A stretch of 64,000 nt of DNA from Azotobacter bryophylli (GTDB lineage: Bacteria > Pseudomonadota > Gammaproteobacteria > Pseudomonadales > Pseudomonadaceae), in contig NZ_JBHRSJ010000001.1 of NCBI RefSeq assembly GCF_042643485.1, positions 310,001 through 374,000 of the forward strand, given 5' to 3'. Below, in pieces: positions 48,690 to 56,741 of this stretch; position 1 is the first letter of the stretch, and each line of letters begins with the position of its first letter. A program made the position numbers and the translations under genes. The notes under the pieces were generated by a model that saw only the letters and a program-made list of their open reading frames with translations, was not told where the DNA came from and searched no databases.

Positions 48690-48699
48690 GGCTTTCCAT
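48671..48699 (-). pseudogene. mutS: stranded native 5' end of mutS
   Basis: Minus strand from 48699 reads ATG GAA AGC CTT TCC CAA CAC ACT CCG AT, that is MESLSQHTP, the expected Pseudomonas MutS N-terminus. It ends at the att core, and the rest of the gene lies 39.7 kb away at 6451-8989. Excision would rejoin them in frame. Confidence 0.92.
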
Positions 48700-48995
48700 T
48701 CAGTCAGTTACGCTTGGTTGTCGGGGCGGGGAAAAGGGCTAATAGTACCCGGCTTTGCGTACTGACTGCAGGCGGCAATTTCATTGCCTGGGGATATGGC
48801 AGGGGCAAGGCTTGCCGGGGCTCGGACCGAGAGTGTCTGTGCCTAGGCTGTGCCGGTTCGCCGGACCAGCCCTTTCAAGGCCTTCGGCTGCTTTTGCCGG
48901 CAAGGGTAGGGTCGGATTCATCTGCGATGGACAGCGAAAGCAGAAGCATCGCGAATGAATTCACCCCTACCAAAGCGGTCCGGCTCACCTGGCTT
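48700..48995. other. native mutS upstream region with one copy of an intergenic repeat
   Basis: Presumably contains the native mutS promoter, now separated from the gene. 48871-48950 resembles 55243-55320 (listed as a repeat). No gene is supported. Confidence 0.5.
48871..48950. repeat. dispersed intergenic repeat, copy 1
   Basis: Contains TGCTTTTGCCGGCAAGGG, GGATTCATCTGC and ACAGCG.AAG in the same order and spacing as copy 2 at 55243-55320, imperfect over about 75 bp. Confidence 0.65.
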
Positions 48996-49544
48996 CTACG
49001 GGAACACTTCCGCTTCGCTCAAGGCTTTGCCCAGTTGGTCCTTGCCGGACAGCGAGGGCGTGCCCTCGAACGGCCATTCGATGCCGATCTCGGGATCGTT
49101 CCAGGCGATGCAACGCTCGCATTCCGGGGCGTAGAAGGCGGTGGTCTTGTAGATGAACTCGGCGGTTTCGCTCAGGGTGATGAAGCCGTGGGCGAATCCC
49201 GGCGGAATCCAGAGCTGGTGCTTGTTGTCGGCCGAGAGGATTTCGCCGACCCACTGGCCGAAGGTTGGCGATGACTTGCGGATATCCACCGCCACATCGA
49301 ATACCGTTCCCTGGACCACTCGCACCAGCTTGCCCTGGGCATGGGGCGGGAGCTGGTAGTGCAGGCCACGCAGCACGCCCCGTGTGGAGCGCGAGTGGTT
49401 GTCCTGGGGGAAATCCGGCTGCAGCCCCGTGGCTTCCTGGAAGGCTCGGGCGCTGTAGCTCTCGAAGAAGAATCCGCGGTCGTCCCCGAACACTTTCGGG
49501 GTGAACAGCACCACCTCGGGAATGGCCAGTCGCTTGGCTTGCAT
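48996..49544 (-). CDS. rmlC: dTDP-4-dehydrorhamnose 3,5-epimerase
   Basis: Third step of dTDP-L-rhamnose synthesis. 182 residues, cupin fold. PEVVLFTPKVFGDDRGFFFESYS, the catalytic His region DNHSRSTRGVLRGLHYQ, and GKLVRVVQGTVFDVAVDIRKSSPTFG with WIPPGFAHGF are all present. Last gene of rmlBDAC; its start shares one base with the rmlA stop. Confidence 0.97.
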   Translation of the reverse strand: MQAKRLAIPEVVLFTPKVFGDDRGFFFESYSARAFQEATGLQPDFPQDNHSRSTRGVLRGLHYQLPPHAQGKLVRVVQGTVFDVAVDIRKSSPTFGQWVGEILSADNKHQLWIPPGFAHGFITLSETAEFIYKTTAFYAPECERCIAWNDPEIGIEWPFEGTPSLSGKDQLGKALSEAEVFP

Positions 49545-50428
49545 CAGAACACCCTCTCTTTCAGCAGATTCTGCAGATACTTTCCGTAACCGTTCTTGGC
49601 CAGTGGCTGGGCCAGACGTTCGAGCTGGGCGGCGTCGATCCAGCCGGCGCGGAAGCAGATCTCCTCCGGGCAGGCCACTTTCAGACCCTGGCGTTTCTCG
49701 ATGGTGGCGATGTACTGCCCGGCTTCCAGCAGGCTGTCGTGGGTGCCCGTATCCAGCCAGGCATAGCCGCGGCCCATGATTTCCACCTGCAGTGCCTGTT
49801 GGCGCAGATAGAGCATGTTCAGGTCGGTGATTTCCAGCTCGCCGCGGGGGGAGGGCTTCAGCTCCCTGGCCAGATCCACCACCTGCCGGTCGTAGAAGTA
49901 CAGGCCGGTCACCGCGTAATTGGATTTCGGTGCGGGCGGCTTTTCCTCCAGAGATAGCACCCGGCCAGCGGCGTCGAACTCCGCCACGCCGTAGCGCTCG
50001 GGGTCGTGCACGTGATAGGCGAACACGGTGGCGCCCGCTTTGCGGTTCATCGCATTCTTGAGCAAGCTCTGGAAGTCATGCCCGTAGAAGATGTTGTCGC
50101 CCAGTACCAGGGCCGAGAGATCGTTGCCGATGAAATTCGCGCCGATCAGAAAGGCCTGAGCGAGTCCGTCCGGACTCGGCTGAACGGCATAGGAGAGATT
50201 GATGCCCCACTGGCTGCCGTCGCCCAGCAGCTGCGAGAAGCGCGGCGTGTCCTGCGGCGTGGAGATGATCAGGATGTCGCGAATGCCCGCCAGCAGCAGG
50301 GTGCTCAACGGGTAGTAAATCATCGGCTTGTCGTATACCGGCAGCAGCTGCTTGGAAACCGCCAGGGTCGCCGGATGCAGACGGGTACCGGAGCCGCCGG
50401 CGAGGATGATGCCTTTACGTTTCAGCAT
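49544..50428 (-). CDS. rmlA: glucose-1-phosphate thymidylyltransferase
   Basis: First step: dTTP plus glucose-1-phosphate gives dTDP-glucose. 294 residues. N-terminal nucleotide site KGIILAGGSGTRLHPATLAVSKQLLPVYDKPMIYYPLS, metal-binding LGDNIFYG and substrate motif EEKPPAPKSNYAVTGLYFY. Normal length and order in the operon. Confidence 0.97.
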   Translation of the reverse strand: MLKRKGIILAGGSGTRLHPATLAVSKQLLPVYDKPMIYYPLSTLLLAGIRDILIISTPQDTPRFSQLLGDGSQWGINLSYAVQPSPDGLAQAFLIGANFIGNDLSALVLGDNIFYGHDFQSLLKNAMNRKAGATVFAYHVHDPERYGVAEFDAAGRVLSLEEKPPAPKSNYAVTGLYFYDRQVVDLARELKPSPRGELEITDLNMLYLRQQALQVEIMGRGYAWLDTGTHDSLLEAGQYIATIEKRQGLKVACPEEICFRAGWIDAAQLERLAQPLAKNGYGKYLQNLLKERVF

Positions 50429-50432
50429 GAAA

Positions 50433-51338
50433 TCAATCCAGAATTTCAGAGAGCATGCGAGCGACGCCGGTCTGCCAATGGGGCAGATGCAGGCCGAAGG
50501 TCTCGCGGAGTTTAAGGGTGTCTAGGCGCGAATTGAGCGGACGTCGTGCCGGGGTCGGATAGGCGCTGGTGGGGATGGCCTCGACCTGTGCCGGACCGGC
50601 CTTCAGCGATACGCCGCGAGCCTGGGCCTGCTGCAGCACGAAGCGGGCGTAGTCGCACCAACTGGTCTCGCCGGCCGAAGTCAGGTGATAGACGCCGGCG
50701 AGCGTCGAGGCGTCGGCTGCGGTATGGACCTGACGCAACAGATGGGCGGTCACGTCGGCGATCAGCTCGGCGCCGGTCGGCGCGCCGACCTGGTCGTCTA
50801 TCACCCGCAGGGCGTCGCGCTCCCCGGCCAGACGGAGCATGGTCCGGGCAAAGTTGCCGCCGCGTGCGGCGTACACCCAACTGGTCCGCAGCACCAATGC
50901 CTTCGCGCCGCTGGCGGCGATCGCCCGTTCGCCCGCCAGCTTGCTGCGCCCGTAGACCGACAGCGGGCCGGTCGGGGCATCTTCGCGCCAGGGCTGCTCA
51001 CCGCTGCCGTCGAACACGTAGTCCGTCGAGTAATGCACCAGCCAGGCGCCGAGGCGTTCGGCCTCGCGGGCCAGGACGCCGGGGGCTTCGCCGTTGATGC
51101 GCAGGGCCGACTCCGGCTCGCTCTCGGCCTTGTCCACCGCCGTGTAGGCGGCGGCATTCACGATCACCTGTGGAGCCAGGCTGCGAACGGTGGCGGCTAG
51201 GGCGTCGATATCGGCCAGATCGCCGCATAGGTCCTGGCCACCCTGGCGGTCTAGCGCTACCAGTTCGCCCAACGGTGCCAGCGCGCGCTGCAGCTCCCAG
51301 CCGACTTGGCCGTTCTTGCCCAGCAGCAGGATCTTCAT
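50433..51338 (-). CDS. rmlD: dTDP-4-dehydrorhamnose reductase
   Basis: Final NAD(P)H-dependent reduction to dTDP-L-rhamnose. 301 residues from the ATG at 51338, which overlaps the rmlB stop by 4 bp. Rossmann motif LLGKNGQVGWELQRAL, the VINAAAYTAVDKAE segment and the SDR catalytic Tyr-x-x-x-Lys in YGRSKLAGE. Confidence 0.96.
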   Translation of the reverse strand: MKILLLGKNGQVGWELQRALAPLGELVALDRQGGQDLCGDLADIDALAATVRSLAPQVIVNAAAYTAVDKAESEPESALRINGEAPGVLAREAERLGAWLVHYSTDYVFDGSGEQPWREDAPTGPLSVYGRSKLAGERAIAASGAKALVLRTSWVYAARGGNFARTMLRLAGERDALRVIDDQVGAPTGAELIADVTAHLLRQVHTAADASTLAGVYHLTSAGETSWCDYARFVLQQAQARGVSLKAGPAQVEAIPTSAYPTPARRPLNSRLDTLKLRETFGLHLPHWQTGVARMLSEILD

Positions 51339-52432
51339 GCACGTGCTCCGTACTGCGTTTGCACCCAATCACGGTAACTACCGTCCTGCACGGCGGCGAC
51401 CCACTCCTGATTGGCCAGATACCATTGCACCGTCTTGCGGATGCCCGTTTCGAAAGTCTCCGCCGGCCTCCAGCCCAGCTCGCGCTCCAGCTTGCGTGCG
51501 TCGATCGCGTAGCGGCGGTCGTGACCGGGGCGGTCGGTGACATGGGTGATCAGTTCGGCATAGCGGCCCAGCGGGGCGCCACTGCGGGCATCGCGCACGC
51601 CGCGGTCGGGCGCCGCGGCCAGCTCGTCTAGCAGGGCGCAGACGGTTTGCACGATGTCGATGTTGGCCTTCTCGTTCCAGCCGCCGACGTTGTAGGTTTC
51701 GCCCGGCTGGCCGGCCTCTAGCACGCGGCGGATCGCCGCACAGTGATCTTCCACGTACAGCCAGTCGCGGATCTGCTGGCCATCGCCGTACACCGGCAGC
51801 GGCTTGCCCGCCAAGGCGTTGACGATCATCAGCGGTATCAGCTTCTCCGGGAAGTGATAGGGGCCGTAGTTGTTCGAGCAGTTGGTGGTCAGGGTCGGCA
51901 GACCATAGGTGTGCTGGTAGGCGCGCACCAGATGGTCGGAGCCGGCCTTGGACGCAGAGTAGGGGCTGTTCGGCGCATAGGGCGTGGTTTCGCTGAAGGC
52001 CGGATCGTTCGGCCCCAGGGTGCCGTACACCTCGTCGGTGGAAACGTGCAGGAAGCGGAACGCCGCCTTCGCCGCCTCGTCCAGCCCGCTCCAGTAGGTA
52101 CGGGCCGCCTCCAGCAGGCGGAAGGTGCCGACCACGTTGGTCTCGACGAAGGCTTCCGGCCCGAGGATCGAGCGATCCACATGGGATTCGGCTGCGAAAT
52201 GCACCACTGCTCGCGGCTTGTGCTCGGCGAACAGGCGATTCAGCAGTGCCGAATCGCGGATGTCGCCCTGGACGAACATATGCTGCGGCGAACCGGCCAG
52301 GGACTGCAGATTGGCTAGATTGCCAGCGTAGGTCAGCGCGTCCAGATTCAGCACCGGCTCATCGGTATGAGCGCACCACTGCAGAACGAAGTTCGAGCCG
52401 ATGAAGCCGGCTCCGCCGGTGACGAGGAGCAT
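51335..52432 (-). CDS. rmlB: dTDP-glucose 4,6-dehydratase
   Basis: Second step: dTDP-glucose to dTDP-4-keto-6-deoxyglucose. 365 residues, extended SDR. TGGAGFIGSNFVLQW binds NAD, VHFAAESHVDRSI and the catalytic YSASKAGSDHLVRA are clear. First gene of the operon; the rhamnose feeds LPS or exopolysaccharide. The position between mutS and cinA differs from the P. aeruginosa arrangement I recall. Confidence 0.97.
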   Translation of the reverse strand: MLLVTGGAGFIGSNFVLQWCAHTDEPVLNLDALTYAGNLANLQSLAGSPQHMFVQGDIRDSALLNRLFAEHKPRAVVHFAAESHVDRSILGPEAFVETNVVGTFRLLEAARTYWSGLDEAAKAAFRFLHVSTDEVYGTLGPNDPAFSETTPYAPNSPYSASKAGSDHLVRAYQHTYGLPTLTTNCSNNYGPYHFPEKLIPLMIVNALAGKPLPVYGDGQQIRDWLYVEDHCAAIRRVLEAGQPGETYNVGGWNEKANIDIVQTVCALLDELAAAPDRGVRDARSGAPLGRYAELITHVTDRPGHDRRYAIDARKLERELGWRPAETFETGIRKTVQWYLANQEWVAAVQDGSYRDWVQTQYGARA

Positions 52433-53017
52433 TGAATAATACCTATGGATTGGTCGAAAAAGACGATTCTAATAATTATCCAGGATTGCTAATAGGGTTT
52501 CGCGAACAGGGCGATTGGTAAGGGCTGCGAGGGTTAATGCCAACTGTTTGGTAATCGAGTGGGTTGGGCTATTCATCGGGCTGGGAAGTTGGCCCGTCTG
52601 TGACGCTGTTCTCTTGGCGATGATTCGCTAATTGAGGGGGTTGGCGGGTTGTGCTTAGGCATGGTCCGATGCAAATGAAAAATCAAGTGGATGCGTCCAC
52701 TTATGGCTGGAAGCTGACTGGCAATGCTGTTCTGCAGTAGTGATAGCTGTATTTGCTTCAGCCTTGAAATTGAGCGCTTCACAATATGGGATATCGAGCT
52801 GCTACTTTGATCTCGATAGGGGCATGGTAAATAAAAAGGCTATCAATCGGATGATGACCTGATTGTTAAATTTCGTACTAGGTACATTCTTTTCGTAATT
52901 TTCCCCTTGTCGAAAAGATGGAAGGCGTTAGAGGCGTGCAGTGCAGGAGGGCGCGAGAAGGCATGTACGTCAAGTCGATAAGCAGTGAGAGTATCCTTAT
53001 CTCCGCAAGAGGCTCCC
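52433..53017. other. AT-richer 585-bp divergent intergenic region (rmlB / cinA)
   Basis: Promoters for rmlBDAC (minus) and cinA (plus) must lie here. GC is clearly lower than flanking genes. It contains a perfect hairpin AAGTGGA-TGCG-TCCACTT at about 52685-52702. No gene is supported; a 69-codon frame at 52573-52782 has no ribosome site or recognisable sequence. Confidence 0.5.
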
Positions 53018-53551
53018 ATGAATCACATTACTCATCTGGCTGACGAGCTCGGTGCTGCCCTGCGTGGTCTGGGCGAGCAGGTGACTACCGCTGAATCCTG
53101 CACCGGCGGCGGCATAGCCGAGGCGATTACCCGCATTCCCGGCAGTTCGGTTTGGTTCGAGGCCGGTTATGTCACGTATTCGAACCGTCAGAAAACGATC
53201 CAGTTGGGGGTGCCGGTTGAGCTGTTCGAGCGCGTAGGGGCGGTCAGTCGCGAGGTGGTCGAAGCCATGGCGCGTGGCGCACGGGCGCGCAGCGGGGCGC
53301 ACTTCGCAGTGGCGGTGAGCGGGGTTGCCGGACCAGATGGCGGCTCTGTGGAGAACCCGGTCGGCACCGTCTGGCTAGCCTGGGCTGACGGTGAGCGTCT
53401 GTTTGCCAGGCGCGAACTCTTTCCCGGTGATCGCGAGGCCGTGCGTCGACAGACGGTGCAGGCCGCTCTGGCAGGGCTGGCTCGCCTGGTGGCCGGCGAG
53501 GATCCGGGCACGAACACGCAAATCCCGCCGAAGAGTGGCATGCCGGGGTAG
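53018..53551 (+). CDS. cinA: CinA family protein (NMN deamidase type, PncC)
   Basis: 177 residues, equal to the C-terminal CinA/PncC domain only. TTAESCTGGGIAEAITRIPGSSVWFEAGYVTYSNRQKTIQLGV and AVSGVAGPDGGSVENPVGTVWLAWA are signature segments. PncC hydrolyses nicotinamide mononucleotide in NAD salvage. The cinA-recA-recX arrangement is conserved in Pseudomonas. Confidence 0.93.
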   Translation: MNHITHLADELGAALRGLGEQVTTAESCTGGGIAEAITRIPGSSVWFEAGYVTYSNRQKTIQLGVPVELFERVGAVSREVVEAMARGARARSGAHFAVAVSGVAGPDGGSVENPVGTVWLAWADGERLFARRELFPGDREAVRRQTVQAALAGLARLVAGEDPGTNTQIPPKSGMPG

Positions 53552-53578
53552 GCGAGAGAGATTTCCTGTGCTCTAATA

Positions 53579-53594
53579 CTGTCTACTTATACAG
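53579..53594. promoter_or_regulatory. LexA (SOS) box upstream of recA
   Basis: CTGTCTACTTATACAG fits CTG-N10-CAG with the T/A positions of the gammaproteobacterial SOS box. It lies 42 bp before the recA ATG. Confidence 0.9.
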
Positions 53595-53636
53595 TTGTCA
53601 GTGGCCGTGTGGCCCTTTGAACACGTGAGGTCTCCA

Positions 53637-54686
53637 ATGGACGAGAACAAGAAGCGCGCTTTGGCTGCCGCCTTGGGCCAGATCGAGAAGCAGTTCGGCA
53701 AGGGGGCGGTGATGCGCATGGGCGATCATGATCGCCAGGCGATTCCGGCCATTTCCACTGGCTCCCTGGGCCTCGACATCGCACTCGGCATCGGCGGTCT
53801 GCCCAAGGGACGAATCGTCGAGATCTATGGTCCGGAATCCTCCGGTAAGACTACCCTGACCTTGTCGGTGATCGCTGAAGCGCAGAAGCAGGGCGCCACC
53901 TGCGCCTTCGTCGATGCCGAGCACGCGCTCGACCCCGACTACGCCGCCAAGCTCGGCGTCAACGTCGACGACCTGCTGGTTTCCCAGCCGGATACCGGCG
54001 AGCAGGCCCTGGAAATCACCGACATGCTGGTGCGTTCCAACGCGGTGGATGTGATCATCGTCGACTCCGTGGCTGCGCTGGTGCCCAAGGCGGAGATTGA
54101 AGGCGAAATGGGCGACGCCCACGTCGGTCTGCAGGCGCGCCTGATGTCCCAGGCCCTGCGCAAGATCACCGGTAATATCAAGAACGCCAACTGCCTGGTG
54201 ATCTTCATCAACCAGATCCGCATGAAGATCGGCGTGATGTTCGGCAACCCGGAAACCACCACCGGCGGCAACGCCCTGAAGTTCTACGCCTCGGTACGCC
54301 TCGATATCCGCCGTACCGGCGCGGTGAAGGAGGGCGACGAGGTGATCGGCAGCGAGACCCGCGTCAAGGTAGTGAAGAACAAGGTGGCGCCGCCGTTCCG
54401 TCAGGCCGAATTTCAGATTCTCTACGGCAAGGGGATCTACCACAGCGGCGAGGTTATCGACCTCGGCGTACAGCTAGGTTTGGTGGAGAAATCCGGGGCC
54501 TGGTACAGCTACCAGGGCAACAAGATCGGTCAGGGCAAGGCCAACGCGGCTAAGTTCCTGGAGGACAACCCGGAAATCAGTGCGACCATCGAGAAGAGCA
54601 TTCGCGAGCAGCTGCTGGTCACCGGCAATGCGCCCAAATCCTCGGCCGACGAGTTGGAAGCAGTCGACGCGGATGCGGATATCTGA
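53637..54686 (+). CDS. recA: recombinase RecA
   Basis: 349 residues. Strand-exchange ATPase and LexA/CI coprotease. Walker A GPESSGKTTL, Walker B VIIVDSVAALVPKAE, L2 loop region NQIRMKIGVMFGNPETTTGG and the acidic C-terminus are all normal. SOS-controlled through the upstream LexA box. Its activity should also trigger cleavage of the prophage repressor. Confidence 0.98.
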   Translation: MDENKKRALAAALGQIEKQFGKGAVMRMGDHDRQAIPAISTGSLGLDIALGIGGLPKGRIVEIYGPESSGKTTLTLSVIAEAQKQGATCAFVDAEHALDPDYAAKLGVNVDDLLVSQPDTGEQALEITDMLVRSNAVDVIIVDSVAALVPKAEIEGEMGDAHVGLQARLMSQALRKITGNIKNANCLVIFINQIRMKIGVMFGNPETTTGGNALKFYASVRLDIRRTGAVKEGDEVIGSETRVKVVKNKVAPPFRQAEFQILYGKGIYHSGEVIDLGVQLGLVEKSGAWYSYQGNKIGQGKANAAKFLEDNPEISATIEKSIREQLLVTGNAPKSSADELEAVDADADI

Positions 54687-54699
54687 GTAGGTCGATCCG

Positions 54700-55164
54700 A
54701 TGCTGCTCGATAGCCCTGCGGCCGTGCGCCGTGCGGCCATGGATCTGCTGGCGCGGCGCGAGCACGGGCGCGTCGAGCTGACCCGCAAGCTGCGCCAGCG
54801 CGGTGCAGCAGCCGAACTGATCGAGAGCGCCCTCGACCGTCTCACGGAAGAGGGACTGCTCAGCGAAGCTCGCTATCTGGAGAGCTTCATCGCCAGTCGG
54901 GCGCGGGCCGGCTACGGTCCGCTGCGTATCCGCGAGGAGTTGGCCCTGCGCGGACTGCCGCGGGCGGACATCGAGCAGGCGCTACGCGGGAGTGGTCTCG
55001 ACTGGTCGGAGTTGCTGGCCGAGACCTGGTGGCGTAAGTTCGGCGGGCAGCGACCCCGCGATCCCCGTGAACGCGCCCAACAGGGACGTTTCCTTAGCTA
55101 TCGGGGGTTTTCCCCGGATCTCATCGGCCGTTTGCTGCGTGGCGAATCGAGCCACGACGACTGA
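54700..55164 (+). CDS. recX: regulatory protein RecX
   Basis: 154 residues with three-helix RecX repeats (AMDLLARREHGRVELTRKLRQRG, LTEEGLLSEARYLESFIASRARAGYGPLRIREELALRGL). Caps RecA filaments and limits recombination. Only 13 bp downstream of recA and so co-transcribed. Confidence 0.95.
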   Translation: MLLDSPAAVRRAAMDLLARREHGRVELTRKLRQRGAAAELIESALDRLTEEGLLSEARYLESFIASRARAGYGPLRIREELALRGLPRADIEQALRGSGLDWSELLAETWWRKFGGQRPRDPRERAQQGRFLSYRGFSPDLIGRLLRGESSHDD

Positions 55165-55514
55165 TCGCACCTGTGTGCGGCTTTGGGCTCGCCGTTCTCG
55201 ATTTTTTGCAAAGCCTGCCATATAGCGCCCCAAAGCCCAGCACTTTCAGGCTATCCGGTTGCTTTTGCCGGCAAGGGCTGAAGGGATTCATCTGCCATGA
55301 ACAGCGGAAGTGAAGCACGGATGCGTCCACTCTCAGCAAAGCGCTATCGATCTTGCTCCTCCGACTCTCCGACGAGAGATGAGTGCAATCCCTTGAAAGG
55401 ACTGGCTCTCGAGCTCCCGCAGGAGAATGGGTATGCCTGTGCCCCGAGGGCGGCTTTTGCAACAGGCAGAAGCGGTACCTCGGGCGAGTTCGGAGTGGGC
55501 AGATCGACCGAAGG
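55165..55514. other. 350-bp gap after recX with intergenic repeat copy 2
   Basis: Contains the repeat listed at 55243-55320. Open frames here are short and unrecognisable. The T-run at 55202-55207 may belong to a recX terminator, but no clear stem was found. Confidence 0.45.
55243..55320. repeat. dispersed intergenic repeat, copy 2
   Basis: Same core as copy 1 (TGCTTTTGCCGGCAAGGG then GGATTCATCTGC). The two copies are direct and bracket the rmlBDAC-cinA-recA-recX segment. Confidence 0.65.
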
Positions 55515-56600
55515 TCAGGACTTGGGCTTAGGCGCCCAGTTTTCGGCAAGGTTGATGAAGTCGAGCAGTTCGCGCAGCCGGCCGTGATCGCGGGCGTTGA
55601 AGATGAAGGCCAGGCGCATCAGGTGGCAGAGTTCTGGCTCGTCCTGTTCGATGTCGCAGTAGTTCTGCTGCTCGAAGCTGCCGGTCAGGCAGAGATCGGC
55701 GAACTCGTCGCGCAGCCGCGCCAGGGCCGCTTCGCTCAGGGGGTGATGCATGCGGATGACGAACAGGTCCTTGAGCCAGCGGCTGGAGTGGTAGTTCCGG
55801 TAGAACTGGGCGATTTCCTCGACCGCGTCCTCGACACTGTGGGCCAGGCGCATCAGCTGGGTGTCGGTGGGCAAGATGTAGCGATTGCTCTCCAGCTGCT
55901 TGTGGATGAACTGCAGGGCGTCGGTCCAGTAGCTGCCGCCGGGTACGTCGAGCAGCACCACCGGAACCAGCGGGCTCTTGCCGGTCTGGATCAGGGTCAG
56001 CACTTCCAGGGCCTCGTCCAGGGTGCCGAAGCCGCCCGGGCAGAGGATCAATGCATCGGCCTCCTTGACGAAGAACAGCTTGCGGACGAAGAAGAAGTGG
56101 AACGACAGGAGGTTCGGGGTGCCTTCGACCGTCGCGTTGGCATGTTGCTCGAAGGGCAGGGTGATGTTGAAGCCGAGGCTGTTTTCCAGACCGGCTCCTT
56201 CGTGAGCGGCGGCCATGATGCCGCCGCCGGCGCCGGTGATGACCATCAGGCCGCGCCGTCCCAGGGCGCTGCCCAGTTCGCGGGCCATGGAATACAACGG
56301 GTGTTCCACCGGCGTACGGGCCGAGCCGAAGACCGTCACCTTGCGCCGGCGCTTGAACTGTTCGAGCCGGCTGAAGGCCATCTCCATTTCCCGCAGCGTC
56401 TGAAGCATGATCTTGGCATCCCAGCGGTTGCGGTCGGCCTGTGCCATGCGGATGACGGTGAGCAGCATCTCCCGGTAGAGCGGGAGGTTGGCGCTGGTTT
56501 CGGGAACGATCTCGTCGACCAGTTGGTGGACGAGTCCATTGACATCTAGCCCAGTAGTCTGGACATGGCGGGACAGAAAATCGTCCGGTTCGTAAGGCAT
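55515..56600 (-). CDS. LOG-family nucleotide 5'-monophosphate nucleosidase (PpnN-like)
   Basis: 361 residues from the ATG at 56600 (AAGGAG 6 nt upstream). Rossmann-type TIGR00730 core: VTVFGSARTP, GRRGLMVITGAGGGIMAAAHEGA, and the nucleotide motif ILCPGGFGTLDEALEVLTLIQ. Family members release the base from nucleoside monophosphates. Flanking N- and C-terminal segments make it longer than LOG/YvdD proteins, as in PpnN-type enzymes. Convergent with recX. Confidence 0.88.
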   Translation of the reverse strand: MPYEPDDFLSRHVQTTGLDVNGLVHQLVDEIVPETSANLPLYREMLLTVIRMAQADRNRWDAKIMLQTLREMEMAFSRLEQFKRRRKVTVFGSARTPVEHPLYSMARELGSALGRRGLMVITGAGGGIMAAAHEGAGLENSLGFNITLPFEQHANATVEGTPNLLSFHFFFVRKLFFVKEADALILCPGGFGTLDEALEVLTLIQTGKSPLVPVVLLDVPGGSYWTDALQFIHKQLESNRYILPTDTQLMRLAHSVEDAVEEIAQFYRNYHSSRWLKDLFVIRMHHPLSEAALARLRDEFADLCLTGSFEQQNYCDIEQDEPELCHLMRLAFIFNARDHGRLRELLDFINLAENWAPKPKS

Positions 56601-56741
56601 CGACTTCTCCTTATGCGCAGAACCTGGGGCAATGCCGGCTCGCGGCACGACCACAATGCAGGCTGTGTCATTCATTGACAACCCTTCGAGGGAGCGGACC
56701 GGGATTCCGGTCGCGCCCGTCCATACTACTGCCGCTGCGGT

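Noticed and set aside
52573..52782. 69-codon minus-strand frame upstream of rmlB
   Set aside because: Unsupported by a ribosome site or composition; the region looks regulatory.
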